Shown piece after piece: positions 35,461 to 43,714 of a stretch of 64,000 nt of DNA. The notes under the pieces are model-generated. The model saw only the letters and a list, made by a program, of their open reading frames with translations. It did no database searches and was not told where the DNA came from. The translations under genes and the position numbers were made by a program. The number at the start of each line of letters is the position of its first letter. The stretch's first letter is position 1. The DNA comes from Roseateles sp. XES5 (lineage in GTDB: Bacteria; Pseudomonadota; Alphaproteobacteria; Rhizobiales; Rhizobiaceae): positions 3,251,501 through 3,315,500 of the forward strand of contig NZ_CP084752.1 in NCBI RefSeq assembly GCF_020535545.1. The letters are read 5' to 3'.

Positions 35461-36123
35461 ATGGAATGGGACTGGAATTTCGTCTGGCAGATCATGCCGA
35501 CCCTCCTCGAAGGCCTGAAGATCACGCTTCTGGCAACCGTGCTGGGTGCCGCCGTCGCCGCCGTCGTCGGCCTTGTCTTCGCGATCCTGCGCATGACCGC
35601 GCCCAGGCCGATCGCGTGGGCTACGAGCTTCATCGTCGAATTCATCCGCGGCACGCCGCTGCTCGTGCAGCTCTATTTTATCTTCTACGTGCTGCCGGAT
35701 ATCGGCATCCGCCTGCCGGCCCTGCTGGCCGGTGTCATCGGGCTCGGCGTGCACTACGGCACCTATGCGGCGGAGGTGTATCGCTCGGGCATCGAGAACG
35801 TGCCGCGTGGACAGTGGGAGGCGGCCAAGGCGACGAACCTGACCGGCCGGCAAACCTGGATCCACGTGATCCTGCCGCAGGCGCTGCCGCCGATGATCCC
35901 CGCGCTCGCCAACTATCTCATCGCCATGTTCAAGGAGACGCCGTTGCTGTCGGCCATTACGGTGCTGGAACTGATGAACCAGGCCAAGAGCGTGGCCAAC
36001 AGCAGCTACCGCTACATCGAGCCGATGACCATGGTAGGCGTGTTCTTCCTGATCATGAGCCTGATCTCCGTCGTCTTCCTGCGCTGGCTGGAAGAACGCT
36101 ATGCCCGCGTGGAGGAACGCTGA
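35461..36123 (+). CDS. ehuD: Ectoine ABC importer, permease 2
   Basis: 220 residues, five membrane helices. Same permease family as EhuC: FIVEFIRGTPLLVQLYFIFY, the EAA loop YRSGIENVPRGQWEAAKATN followed by IHVILPQALPPMIPALANY, KETPLLSAITVLELM. The TGA stop overlaps the eutA ATG by one base (TGATG), which links uptake and degradation genes in one transcript. Confidence 0.92.
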   Translation: MEWDWNFVWQIMPTLLEGLKITLLATVLGAAVAAVVGLVFAILRMTAPRPIAWATSFIVEFIRGTPLLVQLYFIFYVLPDIGIRLPALLAGVIGLGVHYGTYAAEVYRSGIENVPRGQWEAAKATNLTGRQTWIHVILPQALPPMIPALANYLIAMFKETPLLSAITVLELMNQAKSVANSSYRYIEPMTMVGVFFLIMSLISVVFLRWLEERYARVEER

Positions 36124-36899
36124 TGCACACCCTCGATGTCACCCTCGCGTCCCGTGCGCCAAGGCTCGACGATCGCCCGCTGGAAAAACGTGTCGGCCTG
36201 ATCATCCTGGCGACCGATCACACGACGGAGGTGGATTTCCAGCGCATGGTGGCGAGCGACAGGATCGGCGTCTACGCGACCCGCATTCCCTATGCCAATC
36301 CCGTGACGCCGGAAAACCTGCGCGCCATGCAGCCCTCGCTGACGGCCGGCGCAGCCCTCATCCTGCCGGACGAGCCGCTCGACGTCGTCATGTATTCCTG
36401 CACGTCGGCCTCGGTCGTCATCGGCGACGCGCAGGTGAAGGCTGCGGTGCGGGCCGCCAAGCCGGCCGCCGCCGTCGTCACGCCCACAGCCGCCGCCGTA
36501 TCCGGCCTGAAGGCGCTGGGCGCCCGGCGTATTTCGGTGCTCACGCCCTATACGCTCGAGACCAGCCGGCCGATGGCCGAGTATTTCCGCGCGCTCGGCT
36601 TCGACATCGCGCGCTTTACCTGCCTTGGCCTCACCGATGACCGGGAAATGGCGCGGATCGCACGGCAAGAAATCGTCGCCTTCGCGAAGGAGGCCATGGC
36701 GCCCGATTCCGATGCGCTCTTCATCTCCTGCACGGCCGTGCGCGCCGCCAACGTCGCGGCCGAGATCGAGGCCGCCATCGGCAAACCCGTCGTCACCAGC
36801 AATCTTGCCACCGCCTGGGCCTGCCTGCGCCTGTGCGGTGACGCAGCGCCGCGGCCGGAACTCGGCCGGCTGATGTCGCACGCCTATCCGGATCGTTGA
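36123..36899 (+). CDS. eutA: Hydroxyectoine utilization protein EutA (Asp/Glu racemase fold)
   Basis: 258 residues. Aspartate/glutamate racemase and arylmalonate decarboxylase fold, with the two active-site cysteines in MYSCTSASVVIG (Cys93) and LFISCTAVRAAN (Cys203). In published schemes EutA-EutB-EutC convert 5-hydroxyectoine to ectoine, with EutA as the proposed racemase. This is known by gene association and mutant data from other species, not by anything here. It overlaps ehuD by one base. Confidence 0.9.
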   Translation: MHTLDVTLASRAPRLDDRPLEKRVGLIILATDHTTEVDFQRMVASDRIGVYATRIPYANPVTPENLRAMQPSLTAGAALILPDEPLDVVMYSCTSASVVIGDAQVKAAVRAAKPAAAVVTPTAAAVSGLKALGARRISVLTPYTLETSRPMAEYFRALGFDIARFTCLGLTDDREMARIARQEIVAFAKEAMAPDSDALFISCTAVRAANVAAEIEAAIGKPVVTSNLATAWACLRLCGDAAPRPELGRLMSHAYPDR

Positions 36900-36902
36900 G
36901 CC

Positions 36903-37892
36903 ATGACGAATGCGCGCCTTCCCGTGACAATGACCGATATCGAGCAGGCGGCTCGCCGCATGGAGGGCCGTGTCCTGCGCACGCCGTTTGCCCTTTCCTC
37001 GGTCCTGTCCGAGCGTCTGGGCGTGCCGGTCGGCCTGAAACTCGAGCACCATCAGACGACCGGCAGTTTCAAGCTGCGCGGCGCGACCAATGCGGTGCTC
37101 TCCCTTTCGCCTGCGGAACGGGCACGGGGTATCGTGGCGGCCTCGACCGGCAATCACGGCCGCGCCCTTGCCCATGCCTGCAAGGCCGAAGGTGCCGTCG
37201 CGACGATCTGCATGTCCAGCCTGGTGCCGCAGAACAAGGTCGCCGAAATCCGCCGGCTCGGCGCTGACGTGCGCATCGTCGGCCGGTCGCAGGACGAGGC
37301 GCAGGTGGAGGTGGACCGGCTGGTCGCCAAAGACGGCCTCGTCATGGTGCCGCCGTTCGACAACGCGGCGATCGTTGCGGGGCAGGGCACGCTCGGGCTG
37401 GAGATCGTCGAGGCCATGCCCGATGTCGCGACCGTGCTCGTGCCGCTTTCCGGCGGCGGACTGGCAGCGGGCGTCGCCGCAGCGGTCAAAGCCCGTTCGC
37501 CGAAGACCCGCGTCATCGGTCTCACCATGGCGCGTGGGGCGGCGATGAAGGCGAGCCTCGATGCCGGCCGGCCGGTCCAGGTCGAGGAAGTGGCGAGCCT
37601 GGCGGATTCTCTCGGCGGGGGCATCGGGCTCGACAATACCGTGACCTTCGCCATGTGCCATGCCCTGCTCGACGACGTGGTCCTGCTCTCGGAAGCCGAG
37701 ATTGCCGCAGGCATGCGGCATGCCTATGCGCAGGAGCGGGAGGTGATCGAGGGGGCGGGGGCGGTCGGTATTTCCGCGATGCTTGCCGGTCGGCTCGGCC
37801 GGCTGAACGGCCCGGTGGCCATCGTCCTGTCCGGCCGCAACGTGGATATGGGCCTGCACCAGCGGGTGATGAATGGCGAAGAGGCGGCATGA
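36903..37892 (+). CDS. eutB: Hydroxyectoine utilization dehydratase EutB
   Basis: 329 residues. Fold type II PLP enzyme of the threonine dehydratase group: PLP lysine K57 in TTGSFKLRGATNAV, phosphate/cofactor loop STGNHGRALAHA, SSLVPQNKVAEIRRLGADV, and the Gly-rich loop PLSGGGLAAGVAAAV. EutB is proposed to remove water from a hydroxyectoine intermediate. ATGA overlap with eutC. Confidence 0.92.
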   Translation: MTNARLPVTMTDIEQAARRMEGRVLRTPFALSSVLSERLGVPVGLKLEHHQTTGSFKLRGATNAVLSLSPAERARGIVAASTGNHGRALAHACKAEGAVATICMSSLVPQNKVAEIRRLGADVRIVGRSQDEAQVEVDRLVAKDGLVMVPPFDNAAIVAGQGTLGLEIVEAMPDVATVLVPLSGGGLAAGVAAAVKARSPKTRVIGLTMARGAAMKASLDAGRPVQVEEVASLADSLGGGIGLDNTVTFAMCHALLDDVVLLSEAEIAAGMRHAYAQEREVIEGAGAVGISAMLAGRLGRLNGPVAIVLSGRNVDMGLHQRVMNGEEAA

Positions 37893-38881
37893 CGACGATG
37901 AAAATCCTGACCGAAGCGGAGCTCCGGCGCATCGTGCCGCTCGATCTCGAAGCCGTCGCCTGCGTCGAGGACGCCTTCCATGCGCTTGCCACCAAGGCTG
38001 TCGTCATGCCGCCGATCCTGCGGCTCGACATGCCCGAGCAGCGCGCGGAGGTGGATGTGAAGACCGCCTATGTGCCTGGCCTCGATGGTTTCGCCATCAA
38101 GATCAGCCCCGGCTTCTTCGACAATCCGGCCATCGGCCTGCCGAGCACGAACGGTCTGATGGTGCTGTTCTCGACGAAGACCGGCCTTGTGCAGGCAGTG
38201 CTGCTCGACAATGGCTACCTGACGGATGTGCGCACGGCCGCCGCCGGCGCCGTCGCGGCGCGGCATTTGTCGCGCCCGGAGGCCGGCGTTGCCGCCATCT
38301 TCGGCGCCGGCATGCAGGCGAGGCTGCAACTGGAAGCGCTGAGCCTCGTGCGCCCGATCCGCGAAGCGCGCATCTGGGCGCGCGATGCGGCAAAGGCCGA
38401 GGCGGTCGCGGCGGACCTGACGCTGAAGCTCGGCTTTCCTGTTCATGCAAGGGCGGATGGCAAGGCGGCGGTCGACGGGGCCGACATCATCGTCACCACG
38501 ACGCCATCACAAACGCCGGTGCTGAGGGCCGAATGGCTGCGGCCCGGCCAGCATGTCACGGCCATGGGCTCGGATGCCGAGCACAAGAACGAGATCGAGC
38601 CGGCGGTCATCACCGGTGCCGGGCTCTATGTCGCCGACAGCCTGAAGCAGACCCGCCGTCTCGGCGAGTTGCGCCATGCCATCGAAGCCGGCCTCGTCAC
38701 CGAGGGTACGGGCTTCCCCGAACTCGGCGAGATCGTCGCCGGGCGCAAACCGGGCCGCAGCGCCCCCGAGCAGATTACCGTGGCGGATCTTACCGGCACG
38801 GGCATCCAGGACACGGCCATCGCAACGCTTGCCGCCGCCCGCGCGGCAGCGGCAGGCGCCGGCACGACCTTCGAGAGTTGA
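37889..38881 (+). CDS. eutC: Ectoine utilization protein EutC (ornithine cyclodeaminase-like)
   Basis: 330 residues from ATG 37889, overlapping the eutB stop by four bases. Ornithine cyclodeaminase/mu-crystallin family: FAIKISPGFFDNPAIGLPST near residue 70, VRTAAAGAVAARHLSRPEA, the Rossmann motif AAIFGAGMQARLQLEAL near residue 135, and VTAMGSDAEHKNEIEP. It probably acts as an imine reductase or dehydrogenase in the hydroxyectoine branch. The substrate is inferred from the operon. Confidence 0.92.
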   Translation: MTTMKILTEAELRRIVPLDLEAVACVEDAFHALATKAVVMPPILRLDMPEQRAEVDVKTAYVPGLDGFAIKISPGFFDNPAIGLPSTNGLMVLFSTKTGLVQAVLLDNGYLTDVRTAAAGAVAARHLSRPEAGVAAIFGAGMQARLQLEALSLVRPIREARIWARDAAKAEAVAADLTLKLGFPVHARADGKAAVDGADIIVTTTPSQTPVLRAEWLRPGQHVTAMGSDAEHKNEIEPAVITGAGLYVADSLKQTRRLGELRHAIEAGLVTEGTGFPELGEIVAGRKPGRSAPEQITVADLTGTGIQDTAIATLAAARAAAAGAGTTFES

Positions 38882-38915
38882 GACCGGCTTTTCGCCGGGT
38901 ATAGAGGAAAAACCG

Positions 38916-40097
38916 ATGAAACAAGCGAACCTGAAGTTCTCACTTCCGGAATACGAAGCGCGTCTTCAAAAAACGCGGAAGGCCATGGAAGCCAAGGGCA
39001 TCGATGTGCTGATCGTCAGCGATCCGTCGAACATGAACTGGCTGACGGGCTATGACGGCTGGTCCTTCTACGTGCACCAGTGCGTGGTGGTTCCGCCAAC
39101 GGGCGAGCCGATCTGGTATGGCCGCGGGCAGGACGCCAATGGCGCGAAGTTCACCGCCTATCTCAAGCACGAGAACATCATCGGCTACCCCGACCACTAT
39201 GTGCAGTCCACCGAACGCCACCCGATGGACTATCTCTCGGCCAAGCTGACGGAACGCGGTCTCGATACGCTGACGATCGGCGTCGAGATGGACAATTACT
39301 GGTTCTCGGCCGCCGCCTTCGCCGCGCTTACCAAACATCTGCCGAATGCCCGCTTCGTCGATGCCACCGCGCTCGTCAACTGGCAGCGCGCGGTCAAGAG
39401 CGCGGCCGAAATCACCTATATGCGCAATGCCGCGCGCATCGTCGAAAAGATGCACGAGCGTATCTTCGACACGATCGAAGTCGGCATGCGCAAATGCGAT
39501 CTGGTGGCGGAAATCTACGATGCCGGCACGCGCGGCGTGGAGGGCATCGGCGGTGACTATCCGGCGATCGTGCCGCTGCTGCCCTCCGGCGTCGAAGCCT
39601 CCGCGCCGCATCTGACCTGGGACGACCGGCCGCTGAAATCGGGCGAGGGCACGTTCTTCGAGATCGCCGGCTGCTACAATCGCTACCATGTGCCGCTGTC
39701 ACGCACGGTCTTCCTCGGCAAGCCGACGCAGGCCTTCCTCGATGCGGAAAAGGCGACGCTGGAGGGCATGGAGGCAGGCCTTGCGGTGGCGAAACCGGGC
39801 AATACCTGCGAGGACATCGCCAACGCCTTCTTCGCGGTCCTCAAGAAATACGGCATCGTGAAGGACAACCGCACGGGCTACGGCATCGGCGTTTCCTATC
39901 CGCCGGACTGGGGCGAGCGCACCATGAGCCTGCGCCCCGGCGACAGGAGCGAGTTGAAGCCCGGCATGACCTTCCACTTCATGACCGGCCTCTGGCTGGA
40001 CGACATGGGCTTCGAGACGACGGAAAGCATCCTGATCACCGAGACCGGCGTCGAGTGCCTCGCCAATGTGCCGCGCAAGCTTCTCGTGAAGGATTGA
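38916..40097 (+). CDS. eutD: Ectoine hydrolase EutD/DoeA
   Basis: 393 residues from ATG 38916 (AGAGGAA upstream). M24 (creatinase/aminopeptidase P) pita-bread fold: N-terminal domain with DVLIVSDPSNMNWLTGYDGW, C-terminal catalytic domain with AVKSAAEITYMRNAARI, FFEIAGCYNRYHVPLSRTVF, GYGIGVSYPPDWGER and FHFMTGLWLDDMGFETTESI. It opens the ectoine ring to N-acetyl-L-2,4-diaminobutyrate. Several canonical M24 metal ligands are not evident, which is usual for creatinase-like members such as DoeA. Confidence 0.93.
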   Translation: MKQANLKFSLPEYEARLQKTRKAMEAKGIDVLIVSDPSNMNWLTGYDGWSFYVHQCVVVPPTGEPIWYGRGQDANGAKFTAYLKHENIIGYPDHYVQSTERHPMDYLSAKLTERGLDTLTIGVEMDNYWFSAAAFAALTKHLPNARFVDATALVNWQRAVKSAAEITYMRNAARIVEKMHERIFDTIEVGMRKCDLVAEIYDAGTRGVEGIGGDYPAIVPLLPSGVEASAPHLTWDDRPLKSGEGTFFEIAGCYNRYHVPLSRTVFLGKPTQAFLDAEKATLEGMEAGLAVAKPGNTCEDIANAFFAVLKKYGIVKDNRTGYGIGVSYPPDWGERTMSLRPGDRSELKPGMTFHFMTGLWLDDMGFETTESILITETGVECLANVPRKLLVKD

Positions 40098-40100
40098 GCC

Positions 40101-41108
40101 ATGGCGGACCGTGACCTTCGCCCGTCGCCGATCAGCGCCACGGTCGATTTTTCGGCCGAGGGCGTCCAGCACGGCTTCCTGCGGCTGCCCTACAGCCGGG
40201 ACGATTCCGCCTGGGGTTCAGTGATGATTCCTCTGACGGTGGTGAAAAACGGGGAGGGGCCGACGGCCCTTCTGACCGGCGGCAACCACGGCGACGAATA
40301 TGAGGGACCGATCGCCCTCTTCGATCTCGCGCGGTCGCTCAAGGCCGAGGATATCGCCGGCAGGGTCATCATCGTGCCGGCCATGAACTATCCGGCGTTC
40401 CTCGCGGGCACGCGCACCTCGCCCATCGACAAGGGCAACATGAACCGCAGTTTTCCGGGAGCGCCCGATGGAACGGTGACCCCGAAGATCGCCGACTATT
40501 TCCAGCGGACGCTGCTGCCGCTCGCCGATATCGTTCTCGATTTTCACTCGGGCGGAAAGACGCTCGACTTCCTGCCCTTTTGCGCCGCCCATATCCTGCC
40601 CGACAAGGCGCAGGAGGCGAAGGCGTTCGATCTCGTCCGCGCCTTCGGCGCGCCCTGGTCGATGAAGATGCTGGAGATCGACGCGGTCGGCATGTACGAC
40701 ACGGCGGCGGAGGAGATGGGCAAGGTCTTCATCACCACCGAACTCGGCGGCGGTGGCACGGCAACGGCAAAAAGCGCCGGCATCGCCAGGGCAGGCGTTG
40801 CGAACGTGCTGAAGGCGGCGGGTATCCTCAAGGGGACGGTCGAGGCGGCGGAAACCATCTGGCTCGACATGCCCGACGGCAACTGCTTCTCCTTCGCGGA
40901 GGATGGCGGGCTCATTGAGCCGCTCTTCGATCTCGGCGACATCGTCCGGAATGGCGAGATCGTCGCCCGCATCTATCCCGTCGGCCGCACCGGCGCGGAG
41001 CCACTGGAGATCAGGGCGAAGATGGATGGCATCCTCGCCGCCCGCCATTTTCCCGGCCTCGTCAAATCCGGCGACTGCGTGAGCGTGCTTGCGGCCGTCG
41101 TGGCCTGA
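40101..41108 (+). CDS. eutE: N-acetyl-L-2,4-diaminobutyrate deacetylase EutE/DoeB
   Basis: 335 residues. Succinylglutamate desuccinylase/aspartoacylase family (M14-like): zinc ligands in LLTGGNHGDEYEGPIALFD (His63, Glu66) and VLDFHSGGK (His149); the catalytic Glu is in FITTELGGGGTA. It releases acetate from N-alpha-acetyl-DABA to give L-2,4-diaminobutyrate. It starts three bases after eutD and is the last gene of the operon; an inverted repeat follows. Confidence 0.94.
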   Translation: MADRDLRPSPISATVDFSAEGVQHGFLRLPYSRDDSAWGSVMIPLTVVKNGEGPTALLTGGNHGDEYEGPIALFDLARSLKAEDIAGRVIIVPAMNYPAFLAGTRTSPIDKGNMNRSFPGAPDGTVTPKIADYFQRTLLPLADIVLDFHSGGKTLDFLPFCAAHILPDKAQEAKAFDLVRAFGAPWSMKMLEIDAVGMYDTAAEEMGKVFITTELGGGGTATAKSAGIARAGVANVLKAAGILKGTVEAAETIWLDMPDGNCFSFAEDGGLIEPLFDLGDIVRNGEIVARIYPVGRTGAEPLEIRAKMDGILAARHFPGLVKSGDCVSVLAAVVA

Positions 41109-41113
41109 GCTTC

Positions 41114-41151
41114 GGATATCGAGAGTGGCGGTTCTCGTTCTCTCGATGTCC
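41114..41151. terminator. Inverted repeat between convergent eutE and tetR genes
   Basis: GGATATCGAGAG (41114-41125) and CTCTCGATGTCC (41140-41151) pair over 11 of 12 positions around a 14-base loop. There is no strong T-run on plus, but it lies six bases after the eutE stop and 11 before the convergent gene's end. Probable transcript end. Confidence 0.55.
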
Positions 41152-41162
41152 GGTCGATTTCC

Positions 41163-41771
41163 CTATCCTTCGCTCCTGGGTTCCGACCGATGCAGGACCT
41201 TGCCGACGGCATCGGCGACGATGGCGCGTTGGCGGTCCGGCGTCCAGTAGGGCTCGTCCAGAAGCGCATAGACAAGAATGCCGTCGCATTGCAGGAGGAG
41301 GCCGTCGGCGATGCGACGGGCGTCTTCGAGGGAATATCCCATCAGCCGGATCCAGCGGACGTGCTTGTCGCGCATGAATGTGTGGATGCCCCGGTGGATT
41401 TCCTGAAGCTCCGCTGAGGTCTGGGTCAGCGCCCAGAATGCCAGCCAGACTGAAAGCTCGCGCCGGCGCGGCTGCTCCAGCGGCAGGAAGGCTTCCAGGC
41501 ACGCGATGATCTCGGCCTCGTTCACCGTGGTCGGCCACTTGATCTGTTTCTTCGCCTTCTCCCAGGCATATTCGACGGCCGCCTTCACCATCGCCGCCCT
41601 GTTTGGGAAATGGTGGGTGATCAGTCCGATGGTCGCTCCGGCCTTTTCCGCGACCTTGCGCAGGCTGAGATTGCCGACGCCCTCGTCCGCGATGACGTCG
41701 CAGACGGCCTCGACGATCCGCACGACCGGATCGTCCTCCTTCGTCCGCGCGCCCTTCCTTGCCTGCCGCAT
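41163..41771 (-). CDS. BetI-like TetR-family repressor
   Basis: 202 residues from ATG 41771; a TTG at 41831 in the same frame is possible. TetR helix-turn-helix: GVGNLSLRKVAEKAGATIGL followed by ITHHFPNRAAMVKAAVEYAW. The C-terminal part has YSLEDARRIADGLLLQCDGI and TPDRQRAIV, like the BetI family. It is divergent from a choline dehydrogenase-like gene and is the natural binder of the double inverted repeat at 41863-41904. Choline as inducer is inferred from BetI knowledge and neighbours. Confidence 0.85.
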   Translation of the reverse strand: MRQARKGARTKEDDPVVRIVEAVCDVIADEGVGNLSLRKVAEKAGATIGLITHHFPNRAAMVKAAVEYAWEKAKKQIKWPTTVNEAEIIACLEAFLPLEQPRRRELSVWLAFWALTQTSAELQEIHRGIHTFMRDKHVRWIRLMGYSLEDARRIADGLLLQCDGILVYALLDEPYWTPDRQRAIVADAVGKVLHRSEPRSEG

Positions 41772-41862
41772 TCCGCCCTCGTCGTCGTTGCCCTTCGTCT
41801 CTTGAATAGAGCCTACGGCAGCAAGAGCCAACGCCTATTGCATGGCCACGAGGTTGACGACA

Positions 41863-41904
41863 AAGATAACAATCGTTATGCAATTAAATAACGACTGTTA
41901 TCTT
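41863..41904. promoter_or_regulatory. Double operator in the tetR-betA divergent promoter
   Basis: AAGATAACAATCGTTAT (41863-41879) and ATAACGACTGTTATCTT (41888-41904) form an inverted repeat matching at 16 of 17 positions around GCAATTAA. Each half is itself a palindrome of form ATAAC-N4-GTTAT, with centres 22 bp apart (two helical turns). This fits two TetR dimers binding side by side. It lies 92 bases from the tetR start and 76 from the dehydrogenase start. Confidence 0.75.
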
Positions 41905-41979
41905 TCCAGTATCCCATCCGTCCGGAGATGCGATCGCGGCTCCGGAACGGGATCGCTTGCCCTCGGGAAGGAGAAGCGC

Positions 41980-43650
41980 ATGGCCAGCTTTGCCCGGAAT
42001 CCGCTGGAGGGCAGCTACGACTACATTGTGGTCGGCGCGGGTTCGGCAGGCTGCGTGCTGGCAAACCGGCTGTCGGCGGAGGCAGGCGTCCGGGTCCTGG
42101 TGCTGGAAGCCGGCGGCCGTGATCGCAGCCTGTTCATCCACATGCCCGCCGGTGTCTACAAGGTCTGGAACGATCCGAAGCTCAACTGGAATTACGCGAG
42201 CGACCCGGAAGACGAGATGCATGGCCGGCAAATCCCGGTGCCGCGCGGCAAGGTGCTCGGCGGCAGTTCCTCCATCAATTCCATGGTCTATCTCAGAGGG
42301 CACCCGTCCGACTACGACCGCTGGGCGGCGGAGTTCGGCTTGCCGGCATGGGACTACGCCCATTGCCTGCCCTATTTCAAGAAGGCCGAGCGCAACCAGC
42401 GGGGAGAAAATGCCTGGCATGGCGGATCGGGCCCGCTCGGCGTGAGCCGGGGCGCGTCGACCAACGTCCTGTACGATGCGTTCGTCGCGTCCGGGGAAGA
42501 GGCCGGCATCGGAACCTCGGACGACCTCAACGGCTACAAGCCGGAAGGTCTCGCTCGCTATGACAGCACGAAGTGGAACGGCCGTCGCTGTTCTGCCGCC
42601 GTCGCCTATCTCCATCCCGCGGCCAGCCGGCCGAACCTGACGATCGTGACCGATGCGCTGGTCGAGAAGGTCGTCATCGAAGGCGGGCGGGCCGGGTCGA
42701 TCGCCGTCCGACATCGCGGCAGGCGCTATGTCGTTCGTGCGGACCGCGAGATCGTCCTGAGCGGCGGGGCGATCAATTCTCCGCAATTGCTTCTGTTGTC
42801 GGGCGTCGGCCCGGCCGAAACGCTTCAGCGCATGGGTGTCGCGGTCCAGGCTGACCTTCCCGGCGTCGGCAGGAACCTCCAGGATCACATCGATCTCGTG
42901 ATGCAATGGAGCTGCCGCAAGGACGTCACCCTGAAGCATCTCGCCAATCCACTCGTCAAGGCGGTCGTCGGCGCGCGCTGGCTTCTCGACAGACGTGGCC
43001 CGGTCGCCTCAAACATCTGGGAGGCCGGGGGGCTCGTGCGGACGGAAGGCGGGCTCCCGGCTCCGAACATCCAGTACCATTTCGCGCCCGTGGCGATGCG
43101 CTATGTCGGCAACGAGATCCGGCTCGAGCAGGGTTTCCAGATGCATGTGAGCCAGCTCCGGCAGGACGCGCGCGGCCATATCGAGCTTGCGAGCGCGGAT
43201 CCGGCAAAGTCCCCGAGGATCGTCTTCAATTTCCTGCAAACCGGGAAGGACAGGCGAGAACTCGTCGACGGTGTGATGATGGCCCGTGACATCGTCAACC
43301 AGCCTGCGCTGCGCGCGTTCTTGGGCGAGGAACTACTGCCCGGGCCGGCCGTGACCTCGCGCGATGACATCCTGCGTTTCGTGCAAGGCGTCAGCGAGAC
43401 GGAATTCCATCCAAGCTGCTCGTGCCGAATGGGAAGCGACGATCTCGCGGTGGTCGATGCGGATCTCAAGGTCAGGGGGGTGGACGGACTTCGGGTCGTC
43501 GACGCCTCCGTCATGCCGAACGTGATCAGTTCGAACCTCAATGCCACCGTCATCATGATCGCGGAGAAGGCCGCCGACAGCATCCTCGGGCGTCCGGCCC
43601 TCGACCCGGAACGTCCGCTCTTCTTCTTCGACGAGAAGCAGGTCGCCTGA
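41980..43650 (+). CDS. Choline dehydrogenase-like GMC oxidoreductase
   Basis: 556 residues from ATG 41980 (AAGGAGA upstream). GMC flavoprotein: FAD motif YIVVGAGSAGCVLANRLSA at residues 12-30, VLVLEAGGRD, GKVLGGSSSINSMVYLRGHP, VLSGGAINSPQLLLLSGVGP (GMC signature 2), and C-terminal HPSCSCRMGSDDLAVVDADL and SNLNATVIMIAEKA. Length and motifs match BetA, which oxidises choline to betaine aldehyde. No betB lies here, so betaine aldehyde dehydrogenase would have to be elsewhere. It is preceded by a double operator and followed by choX. Confidence 0.85.
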   Translation: MASFARNPLEGSYDYIVVGAGSAGCVLANRLSAEAGVRVLVLEAGGRDRSLFIHMPAGVYKVWNDPKLNWNYASDPEDEMHGRQIPVPRGKVLGGSSSINSMVYLRGHPSDYDRWAAEFGLPAWDYAHCLPYFKKAERNQRGENAWHGGSGPLGVSRGASTNVLYDAFVASGEEAGIGTSDDLNGYKPEGLARYDSTKWNGRRCSAAVAYLHPAASRPNLTIVTDALVEKVVIEGGRAGSIAVRHRGRRYVVRADREIVLSGGAINSPQLLLLSGVGPAETLQRMGVAVQADLPGVGRNLQDHIDLVMQWSCRKDVTLKHLANPLVKAVVGARWLLDRRGPVASNIWEAGGLVRTEGGLPAPNIQYHFAPVAMRYVGNEIRLEQGFQMHVSQLRQDARGHIELASADPAKSPRIVFNFLQTGKDRRELVDGVMMARDIVNQPALRAFLGEELLPGPAVTSRDDILRFVQGVSETEFHPSCSCRMGSDDLAVVDADLKVRGVDGLRVVDASVMPNVISSNLNATVIMIAEKAADSILGRPALDPERPLFFFDEKQVA

Positions 43651-43714
43651 GACGCGCGATCTCGCACGCTGCCCCGTCGTTGCGCATGCCAAGCTCAAAA
43701 AAGAGGGAACCGAA

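Noticed and set aside
36099..37859. 586-codon open frame on minus in the eut operon
   Set aside because: Antisense to eutA and eutB, both certain.
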